Notes under the pieces: generated by a model
What the model was told of the DNA's origin: nothing
What the model saw: the letters and a program-made list of their open reading frames with translations, nothing else
The model's database searches: none
Assembly: GCA_045639185.1 (NCBI GenBank)
Contig: JAZUCO010000122.1
Span: 1 to 57,682, forward strand
DNA from: UBA1081 sp045639185
GTDB lineage: Bacteria; Bacillota; Clostridia; Oscillospirales; Acutalibacteraceae
Direction: 5' to 3'
DNA length: 57,682 nucleotides
Program-made: the position numbers and the translations under genes
Shown: positions 51,292 to 57,682 of the stretch, in pieces
Numbering within the stretch: position 1 is the first letter of the stretch
Layout of the letters: each line of letters opens with the position of its first letter

Positions 51292-51335
51292 TTATGCAAT
51301 TATTGCATAATTGTCAATATGCAGTTATTGCATAA
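51292..51335. promoter_or_regulatory. Twin palindromic operators between SLOG and XRE genes
   Basis: TTATGCAAT-T-ATTGCATAA (51292-51310, perfect dyad) and ATATGCAGT-T-ATTGCATAA (51317-51335, two mismatches), centres 25 bp apart. Probable binding sites for the adjacent XRE protein, covering both divergent promoters. Confidence 0.7.
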
Positions 51336-51358
51336 GTTATTATTTAAGCGGTGATTTT

Positions 51359-51553
51359 ATGTATAAAAGAATCCGTGATTTACGTGAAGATAAAGATCTG
51401 AGTCAGTCTCAGATTGCTGAAATATTAAATATAAGCCAATCAACATATTCAAGGTATGAAAGCGGTTATCTTGATGTTCCGAGTGAAGTGTTGATTGCGC
51501 TTTCAAGATTTTATAATGTTTCGGTGGATTATATTCTCGGACTTAAAGATTGA
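51359..51553 (+). CDS. XRE-family helix-turn-helix regulator
   Basis: 64 residues, single HTH_3 domain: IRDLREDKDLSQSQIAEILN, SQSTYSRYESG, and the family-typical ending ALSRFYNVSVDYILGL. Start ATG 51359 with GCGGTGA upstream. It likely represses itself and the divergent SLOG gene through the twin palindromes. Confidence 0.92.
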   Translation: MYKRIRDLREDKDLSQSQIAEILNISQSTYSRYESGYLDVPSEVLIALSRFYNVSVDYILGLKD

Positions 51554-51554
51554 T

Positions 51555-51591
51555 AAGACAGTTATTGCAGAACAATAGCTGTCTTTTTCTT
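51555..51591 (+). terminator. Terminator of the XRE gene
   Basis: AAGACAG.TATTG / CAATA.CTGTCTT (51555-51585) followed by a T run. Confidence 0.75.
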
Positions 51592-51616
51592 TTATCTCTT
51601 CATTCTATCGACTCCA

Positions 51617-51643
51617 CGGAACGATGTGGGCATCGTTCCCTAC
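51617..51643. repeat. Solo end of the GTAGGG hairpin element
   Basis: CGGAACGATG...CATCGTTCCCTAC, 27 bp. Versus 50732-50758 both stem positions change together (CC/GG to AC/GT), so pairing is kept. Confidence 0.75.
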
Positions 51644-51680
51644 AGGGTGTGTGAAACTTACATTGACGATTTACAACAAA

Positions 51681-51713
51681 ACAACGGACACGCAGGTGCC
51701 CGTTGTTTTTTAT
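51681..51713. terminator. Duplicated terminator, copy 2
   Basis: Same hairpin as 50801-50833 (ACAACGG...CCGTTGT, T run); ends the GH39-like gene on the minus strand. About 24 bp upstream of it is also shared (GATTTACAACAAAA). Confidence 0.8.
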
Positions 51714-54256
51714 TATCTGATTGTCTGATTAACCGTTATTTCTGCAATGTCAGGTGCGTATGTTATGCCGTTATTAAAGCTGTTTGCACCGTCATTTGAG
51801 AATATAAGAATATTCTCCCCTTTTTCAAGGTCTATATTCGTTGTGACAGTTGTGAAGTTTTCTGCAGAATATGTATTTCTGCAATAAAGATTCTCACTCT
51901 TCACACCGTTTACGGAAATTGTGATAAAGTCTTCGACAAGGTCAACATTGTAGGAATGCACACCGTTTTCACGGTTGTTTGAATAGCTGATTGTGAGTTT
52001 GTATGTGCCCTTTTCGGGTGCATTTATTTTATATTCAGCCGTTCCGCCCTCAGATGAAATACCCGTAATGTAATCTGTGCCGAGTTTTTCATTCTGCTTT
52101 ATTCCTGCACCGTCAGAAAGTTCTGCATCTTTGGGTTCAAGAATAATCGGCTGACCTTTTTCATCTGATGTGGAAATATTTATTACTGCATTTTCGGGAG
52201 TGTCGATGTAATTAAGACCGCGTCTTAAATAAACATTAGCTTCACCGCCCGTGATATCAGCTTTTGCTCCGTCAATAACAAAAGTACCGTCAGCAGATGT
52301 TGTCAGCTTGTAATATCCGTCCTCAGGGGCAACAGCAAGGTATGAATTATCTCTGTCATCGTCCTTTTCGCAGTAAACAGAAGTGTTTTCTTCTGCATTT
52401 CTCATAAGCAGACTGTCGAGCACGAATGTGCCTTGCCTGTGAGAGAATTTAAGAGTATGCTCGCCTTCTTCAAGCTCCAGCATACAGTCATAAGTGCTTG
52501 TAATTTCACTTCTGATGGTATTGGAAAGCTGAATCACCCACTCTTCACCGTCAATATATACAGATGACTCGGCTGTAACTCTGTCGTCAGCGGTCTGACC
52601 GTCATTAGCCTTGCCGTAAATGAATCTGAACTGATATTGTCCATCCTCAGGTACGTTGATTTTTATTTCTACACCGTCACCGACTTTTTCCATTCCGCCG
52701 ACCATACCGAATTCTTCACCCGTGGTGGCATAAGCGCTGTCGTAAGTGTAAGAATCCCCCACAAGTGTTCCGTGCTCAGCTTCATATCTTACCCAGAGAT
52801 TATCGTTTTCATATTCTGTGACATTTTCTGAGGGAGTTACAGTGATACGGTATGCTGTATCGCCATCCATATCAAGAGTTATATCAAGATTCTTTCCGCA
52901 TTTGTCAGAATAAACCTTCACAATTTCAGGCTCATAGACTTTGCCGAGAATCCCCTGATATGTGACGGCTTCAATCTTCACTTCAACATCTTTGCCGTAA
53001 AGAGCTGTGTCTTTGAGATTATCAACAGAAATTCTGCCCTTGTAATCTGCACCCGAAACGAGAATTTCGAGTTTGTCCTTTTCATCAGAGATTGTTCCGA
53101 GTCCCATAAACTGCTGATAACGCAGAGGTCTTTTTTCTTTAACTGCTTTGCCGAGGTCTGAGTGAAGAATATCGTGAATTTCACTCTTCATTGTCTGCCC
53201 CTGCATACTTGTATACCAGCGGTAAACCCACCAGGCAGAGTTGGGAGTGTTGTAGTCTGCACAAGTACTGCAGAGATTATCTGCAAAGAGCCAGTAAGCC
53301 TGATTTGAATAAACCTTTGTATTCTCTGTGCGGACAATGTATTTGAGCATTGTGTTGGGATTGCCGTTATCCTGCATTCTGCCGTATTCTGTTATGATTA
53401 CGGGAGTATCTGTGTCAACACCGTATTTTGTTTCAATAGCATAAAGATCTTTAACATTTGCTTCCCAGTCATAAATTGAACGATCACCGAGTTCGTGATA
53501 GATAATCACTTCGGGAGTGCAGTTATTTTCTGTTGTGAATTTAAGAAAAGCATCTGTTTTCCAGGTGCTGTATTCATAGTTACCCGGTCCGCCTATGAGA
53601 GCGTCTGCGTCAAGAGATTTTACATAGTCATAGGTCATTTTCCAGGCTTCGTAAAAATTCTTCTGTCCCTGCTCATTCCAGTCGTGCCAGCCGTTTTCAC
53701 CGTCTTTGACCCATTCACCGAACCACACACCGTTATCGCATTCATTGAAAATGCAGTAAACAAGTTTATCGGCATACTCGGTGTCTTTCATTTCATTTAT
53801 CGACTGTTCAACAAGGGGAAAATAGTTTTCCGTGAGGAATTTTTTCCAGTCATAAGTGCCGTTTTTCTTCATTTCGGTGATGTTTGCATCCTCGTAATAC
53901 CAGGTTGAAAACATATCCTGAAGATAGACGACGATATAATCGCAATGCCCCGTTCTCAGAAGTGAGGGTGCTACATCACCCACTTCACCTATCGGATGCT
54001 GAAGACCACCCTGAGTCTTTGCCGACACAGAAGAAACATCAAGACTCTCCACCATATTATATGAGGGCACACCGTCTTCCGCAATACCGTAAAGATAACC
54101 TGATGCACCGTTTGTGACTTCGCCCGTAAGATTCTCTGCATCAAATGTGATTGTGGGCATAAGCATACCTGCAGAAATGCCCATATAAAGGGGTAATGCA
54201 ATGATAACTGCAAGAACAACTGCAATTACTGAAATTATTTTTCTTCTTTTTGACAT
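51713..54256 (-). CDS. Secreted or membrane-anchored GH39-like glycosidase with CBM35-like modules
   Basis: 847 residues. N-terminal hydrophobic segment (8-31) serves as signal or anchor. The TIM-barrel domain (about 45-400) has FNECDNG with candidate acid/base Glu172 and IITEYGR with candidate nucleophile Glu290, the clan GH-A arrangement seen in GH39 and relatives. An intermediate beta-domain (400-475) precedes two CBM6/35-like modules (about 480-625 and 715-847; YEAEHGTLVGD, SSVYIDGEEW, DLEKGENILIFSND). Start at ATG 54256 after GAGGTG. The exact GH family is uncertain. It lies 10 nt after rqcH and may read through from that operon. Confidence 0.78.
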   Translation of the reverse strand: MSKRRKIISVIAVVLAVIIALPLYMGISAGMLMPTITFDAENLTGEVTNGASGYLYGIAEDGVPSYNMVESLDVSSVSAKTQGGLQHPIGEVGDVAPSLLRTGHCDYIVVYLQDMFSTWYYEDANITEMKKNGTYDWKKFLTENYFPLVEQSINEMKDTEYADKLVYCIFNECDNGVWFGEWVKDGENGWHDWNEQGQKNFYEAWKMTYDYVKSLDADALIGGPGNYEYSTWKTDAFLKFTTENNCTPEVIIYHELGDRSIYDWEANVKDLYAIETKYGVDTDTPVIITEYGRMQDNGNPNTMLKYIVRTENTKVYSNQAYWLFADNLCSTCADYNTPNSAWWVYRWYTSMQGQTMKSEIHDILHSDLGKAVKEKRPLRYQQFMGLGTISDEKDKLEILVSGADYKGRISVDNLKDTALYGKDVEVKIEAVTYQGILGKVYEPEIVKVYSDKCGKNLDITLDMDGDTAYRITVTPSENVTEYENDNLWVRYEAEHGTLVGDSYTYDSAYATTGEEFGMVGGMEKVGDGVEIKINVPEDGQYQFRFIYGKANDGQTADDRVTAESSVYIDGEEWVIQLSNTIRSEITSTYDCMLELEEGEHTLKFSHRQGTFVLDSLLMRNAEENTSVYCEKDDDRDNSYLAVAPEDGYYKLTTSADGTFVIDGAKADITGGEANVYLRRGLNYIDTPENAVINISTSDEKGQPIILEPKDAELSDGAGIKQNEKLGTDYITGISSEGGTAEYKINAPEKGTYKLTISYSNNRENGVHSYNVDLVEDFITISVNGVKSENLYCRNTYSAENFTTVTTNIDLEKGENILIFSNDGANSFNNGITYAPDIAEITVNQTIR

Positions 54257-54266
54257 TTGATTCACC

Positions 54267-56003
54267 TCAGTTATTTTCGGGGATTTCAGGTTTTACAAGA
54301 ACTGAATTATATACGTGATAAATAACAAAACCGGGTTTTGCACCAACAGGCTTCTTGAGATTACGGACTTCTGTATAATCAACTTCAACTGCTCCTGCTT
54401 CCCTGCCTGAGCTGTAATATGCAGCAATTTTTGCAGCGTATTCCATAGCTTTTTCGGTAGGCTCTCTGCCGTCAACTGAAAGAATAACGTGTGAGCCGGG
54501 AGCTTTCTGGATATGGAACCACAGATCTGACTTCATTGCTGTTTTAAGTGACAATTTATCGTTCTGAATATTATTTCTGCCTACATAGACTTTGAATCCG
54601 TCGGGAGCATCAAACTCAAGAGGAGGCATAGGCTGACTCTTTTTGATTTTGCCCTGATTCTTCTGTTTTACAAATCCGCCGTCAGACAATTCCTGACGGA
54701 TTTCACTGATTTCTCTTTCAGTTTCGGCACGGCTGAGCTCGTCAAGAACAGTTCTCAGGTAAACAAGCTCTTCCCTGCCCTCTGCAATAAGTTTTGTGAG
54801 CATTTCTTCGGCAGTTCTGAGTTTTCTGTATTCTTTATAATAACGCTGTGCATTCTCCGTGGGAGTCAGTTCAGGCTTTACGGGAATTGCAACCGTTTTG
54901 TAATCATCGTAGTAATTTTCAAGCTCATAAACGGTTGAACCTTTGCTGAGTCTGTAAAGATTTGCATTTATAAGCTCAGCGTAGATCTTTTTCTCTTCTC
55001 TGTCCTTACACTCTTCAAGCTCAGCCATCTGATTGCTGATTTTCTTTGAAAGACGCTCAATGAGATTATTTATATTCTTGAAAAGGTCTTCTGCCTTTGA
55101 TTTTGTTCTCGCAAGACGTTCTCTTTCAAAATAGAATCTTTCAAGTGTTTCGGAAAGTGATTCATATGACAGATACTGTGCCGCAGAGCCGTACTGTGTA
55201 ACGGGAACAAATGAAAAATCAAGAAGTTTTCCGTCTGTATCAGCAACGGCATTCGGTGAAACAGTTCTGTGAAGAACCGTATTTTTAAGCATATCAAACT
55301 CGAAGGCAAGTTTAACTTTCTGATTATCTGAAAGTTCATTTGCAACGGTATCTGCACCTGCTGTTCTGAAGGCAATTTCACGGCAAAGTACGGGAGACAT
55401 ACCCTCCATACTGCTGAGAATAGCATTGCTGAGTTTTGTGTTTTTTGATGTTACCGCCTCAATGATTTCTTCTGCGGAATCCTTTGTTATATCAAGTTTA
55501 TTCTGTGACGGAGGAAGCTCATAACTGAGACCGGGAAGCACTTCACGAACAGATGATTTTGTGCTGTCAACACGCTTTACCGCATCGATTATAACACCAT
55601 TCTCATCAAGAAGAATGATGTTGCTGTACTGAGCCATAATTTCAATCACAAGTGTTCTTGTAACTCTGTCACCGAGTTCATTCACAGAGCTGAAAACGAG
55701 CTTCAGAATTCTGTCAAGACCCTCCTGCTGAATATCAATAAGAGTTGCACCGCCAAGATGCTTACGCATAAGCATACAAAGCATAGGAGGTTTGGGAGGA
55801 TTCTCAATTGACTGTGTTGTAAGATGAAGTCTTGGCGCATTGCCTGATGCAGACAGAAGAAGTCTGTATGCTCCGCTTCTCGTCCTCAGAGTGAAGACAA
55901 GTTCTGTCTTTTGTGTCTGATGTATTTTATCCACCTTTGCTCCGAGAAGCACTTCTTTAAGCTCCTCACCCAGAAGATGGAGAAAAATTCCGTCTAATGC
56001 CAT
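54267..56003 (-). CDS. rqcH: NFACT-family ribosome quality-control protein RqcH
   Basis: Binds obstructed 50S subunits with peptidyl-tRNA and recruits tRNA-Ala to add C-terminal alanine tails. NFACT-N (about 1-170: MALDGIFLHLLGEEL, PRLHLT, EGLDRIL with the conserved Asp-Arg pair), HhH region (175-250), long coiled coil (about 290-440), and NFACT-R (about 445-570: VYVGRNNIQNDKL, DLWFHIQKAPGSHVI). Length 578 is typical. The older label fibronectin-binding protein FbpA refers to the same family. It begins directly after the nif3-like stop, in a housekeeping operon. Confidence 0.96.
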   Translation of the reverse strand: MALDGIFLHLLGEELKEVLLGAKVDKIHQTQKTELVFTLRTRSGAYRLLLSASGNAPRLHLTTQSIENPPKPPMLCMLMRKHLGGATLIDIQQEGLDRILKLVFSSVNELGDRVTRTLVIEIMAQYSNIILLDENGVIIDAVKRVDSTKSSVREVLPGLSYELPPSQNKLDITKDSAEEIIEAVTSKNTKLSNAILSSMEGMSPVLCREIAFRTAGADTVANELSDNQKVKLAFEFDMLKNTVLHRTVSPNAVADTDGKLLDFSFVPVTQYGSAAQYLSYESLSETLERFYFERERLARTKSKAEDLFKNINNLIERLSKKISNQMAELEECKDREEKKIYAELINANLYRLSKGSTVYELENYYDDYKTVAIPVKPELTPTENAQRYYKEYRKLRTAEEMLTKLIAEGREELVYLRTVLDELSRAETEREISEIRQELSDGGFVKQKNQGKIKKSQPMPPLEFDAPDGFKVYVGRNNIQNDKLSLKTAMKSDLWFHIQKAPGSHVILSVDGREPTEKAMEYAAKIAAYYSSGREAGAVEVDYTEVRNLKKPVGAKPGFVIYHVYNSVLVKPEIPENN

Positions 56004-56756
56004 TTATACCACCGTAAAATACGGACTTTCCTCTGCTGCCACATAAACTGCGTGACCGGGGAATGCCCTGATTAATTTGTCGCAAAGAGATTGCAGCACA
56101 ATTCTTTCTGTGCTGAAATGACCTGCAACAATAAGATTTATACCGAGTTTTTTTGCCTCGAGAAATTCGTGATGCTTTGCTTCGCCCGTAACAAAAGTGT
56201 CACAGCCTGCAAAATAAGCTTCGGCTGCAAGATCACCGCCTGAGCCGCCGCAGACAGCCACTTTTCTCACCTTTTTGCCTGCATCTGCAAGATGTACCGG
56301 CTCACCGAGTGTTTTTGATACAAGAGATGCAAACTCGGTTGCAGAATCATACTCCGCATCACCCATACGCATAAGAGGTACACCCTCTGCAAAAAGCTTC
56401 TGAATGTTTTTTATTCCGAGTGTTTCGCAAAGCACATCATTCACACCGCCATCAGCCATATCAAGATTTGTATGTGCAGAAATAACGGTTATATCATTTT
56501 TTATTGCATTGTAAACGGGAGTGTCAGCCTCAACGGCTTTAAGACCGCTGAAAATCACAGGGTGATGGCTGATTATAAGCTTACAATTGTTTGCGACAGC
56601 CTGCTCAATCACATCGTTTGTGCAATCAAGACACAGCATAATGCTCTCAGTTTCGCATTCAAGCGAACCTGTCATAAGTCCGCTGTTATCCCAGGGACAT
56701 TGAGTATCATAAGGTGCAACAGAATCAAGAAATTCATAAATTTCCTTTATTTTCAT
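56004..56756 (-). CDS. Nif3-like dinuclear metal center protein
   Basis: Hexameric metal-binding protein of the Nif3/YqfO family; biochemical role debated (GTP cyclohydrolase 1 type 2-like). Metal ligands are visible in ISHHPVIFSG (about 61-70), AHTNLD, and the late GHFSTERIVL (His/Glu). Length 250 is the short form without the PII-like insert. The ATG overlaps the trmK stop (ATGA), the standard trmK-nif3 pairing in Firmicutes. Confidence 0.95.
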   Translation of the reverse strand: MKIKEIYEFLDSVAPYDTQCPWDNSGLMTGSLECETESIMLCLDCTNDVIEQAVANNCKLIISHHPVIFSGLKAVEADTPVYNAIKNDITVISAHTNLDMADGGVNDVLCETLGIKNIQKLFAEGVPLMRMGDAEYDSATEFASLVSKTLGEPVHLADAGKKVRKVAVCGGSGGDLAAEAYFAGCDTFVTGEAKHHEFLEAKKLGINLIVAGHFSTERIVLQSLCDKLIRAFPGHAVYVAAEESPYFTVV

Positions 56757-57436
56757 AACAGCTCACTCCACTTATTCTTTATACCTTCAAGAACTTTGCC
56801 GAAAACTGCGGCTTCTTCATTTTCAGACATCATAAGACCTTTATAACGGGATTTTATATAGTAAATCTGCTTCTGCAAATAACCCTTTTCACTTGCAGTA
56901 TCTCCATTTACCACATCACCGAAGTAGTAATAGAAATCGTCACGGCTGTTGTTTTCCCCGTTGTAAAAAGCACTGATGACAACATAATCTCTGCCGTCAT
57001 CTGTACAGAATTTTTCTGTATCTATGTAAAAACCGTTTTCGCACAGAAACTTTCTCACATCATATGAATGAGTCATAGGCTGAAGCACAAGATGAACTTC
57101 CCTGTTCTTTATCCATTCTGCTTTACCGAGAATCTCCGCTATAAGAGTACCTCCCATACCGCAGATTATGATTTCCTCTGTGTCGGGATCGATTTTCTGA
57201 AGTCCGTCTGAGAGCACGGTTTTTATTTTTTCATCAAGAGAATATTTTTCAAGGGTTTTCTTTGCGTTTTCAAGAGGCCCTTTGCCGATATCTGCTGCGG
57301 TTACATCATCAGTAATTCCGCCCATAACAAGAAATGCCGGCAGATAACCGTGATCCGTGCCGACATCTACTGTTTTTCGGTCGTGTCTTACAAGACCCGC
57401 CGCAGTTCTGAGCCTTTCAGTCAGAATGATACTCAT
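56753..57436 (-). CDS. trmK: tRNA (adenine(22)-N1)-methyltransferase
   Basis: SAM-dependent methyltransferase modifying A22 of tRNA. Motif I VDVGTDHGYLPAFLV, then TAADIGKGPLENAKKTL and IIICGMGGTLIAEIL, all diagnostic for the TrmK/YqfN family; helical C-terminal domain with KGYLQKQIYYIKSRYKGL. Located between the DUF1858 gene (1-nt overlap, TAATG) and nif3 (4-nt overlap). Confidence 0.95.
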   Translation of the reverse strand: MSIILTERLRTAAGLVRHDRKTVDVGTDHGYLPAFLVMGGITDDVTAADIGKGPLENAKKTLEKYSLDEKIKTVLSDGLQKIDPDTEEIIICGMGGTLIAEILGKAEWIKNREVHLVLQPMTHSYDVRKFLCENGFYIDTEKFCTDDGRDYVVISAFYNGENNSRDDFYYYFGDVVNGDTASEKGYLQKQIYYIKSRYKGLMMSENEEAAVFGKVLEGIKNKWSELL

Positions 57437-57630
57437 TATTTCTTGCTTGCGTTGAGCTTTGCAACAAGCTCATCAGCATCTACACCGTGAACCATACAAG
57501 CCTGTTCAACTGTTTCGCTTCTTGCTGAAGGACAGCCAAGACAATGCATACCCATTGCAAGGAAGTGGGGTGCGAGTGTGGGATCGTTGTCAAGGATTTC
57601 ACCGATTAAAGATTTTCTTGTAATTTCCAT
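57436..57630 (-). CDS. DUF1858 domain-containing protein
   Basis: 64 residues. Opening ITRKSLIGEILDNDPTLAPHFLAMGMHCLGCPSA is the DUF1858 (ScdA N-like, hybrid-cluster associated) signature, with Cys30 and Cys33 able to bind iron. Role unknown; relatives occur next to redox proteins. Start at ATG 57630 after AGGAGA. It overlaps the trmK start by one base and heads the operon trmK-nif3-rqcH. Confidence 0.9.
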   Translation of the reverse strand: MEITRKSLIGEILDNDPTLAPHFLAMGMHCLGCPSARSETVEQACMVHGVDADELVAKLNASKK

Positions 57631-57682
57631 TGTATTTATCTCCTTTTTATTTATCACAATTTGTTTTAGCAATAAGATACTT

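Overview
The window looks like chromosomal DNA of a low-GC gut Clostridia, most likely Oscillospiraceae/Ruminococcaceae. This rests on AT-rich codon use, strong GGAGG ribosome-binding sites, BspA-type leucine-rich-repeat proteins ending in type I dockerins, a fibro-slime/GH2 giant protein, DUF6809 and Pr6Pr proteins, and the RqcH-Nif3-TrmK-DUF1858 cluster. The assignment is from protein flavour only; no 16S or other marker gene is present.

Layout. 1-6.4 kb: an edge-cut Gfo/Idh/MocA oxidoreductase, a hairpin repeat, a response regulator-histidine kinase-HtrA envelope-stress operon and a membrane-anchored surface protein. 6.6-15.2 kb: secreted CotH-like protein, rpe, a MecA-like adaptor, an LRR-dockerin protein, two tandem EEP-family hydrolases with QueH, and a GNAT acetyltransferase. 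15.3-28.7 kb: an integration hot spot at tRNA-Pro(CGG). A 10-kb integrative element (integrase, excisionase, second recombinase, RepL-like initiator with a duplicated domain, DUF6809, and a DUF2971 plus LRR-dockerin cargo pair) lies between 46-bp copies of the tRNA 3' end. Two further decaying tRNA-end copies follow at 25.75 and 28.7 kb, so integrations appear to have stacked. 28.8-30.8 kb: ADP-ribosylglycohydrolase and Pr6Pr membrane protein. 30.9-40.2 kb: a five-gene operon built around a partner-switching module (membrane PP2C phosphatase fused to an RsbW-like kinase, a STAS protein, a STAS-small-molecule-kinase fusion, a flavodoxin-C39 fusion), then a LytS-type histidine kinase and a SARP-type response regulator. 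40.4-54.3 kb: small exported proteins, a 2673-residue GH2/fibro-slime protein, a HAD hydrolase, an XRE-SLOG pair between duplicated terminators, and a GH39-like secreted glycosidase. 54.3-57.6 kb: housekeeping rqcH, nif3-like, trmK and a DUF1858 gene.

The most interesting signal is a putative regulon. Four minus-strand promoters (30.87, 37.55, 40.34 and 49.74 kb) share TTTGTAA-N4-TTTGTAA-N10/11-[GT]ATAA[TA]. This heptamer direct repeat with 11-bp period sits at a fixed distance from the -10 box, the geometry expected of a SARP-type activator. The sites precede the Pr6Pr gene, the partner-switching operon, the kinase/SARP-regulator operon itself, and the giant GH2 gene. This suggests that one two-component system autoregulates and drives both the signalling operon and the large surface glycosidase.
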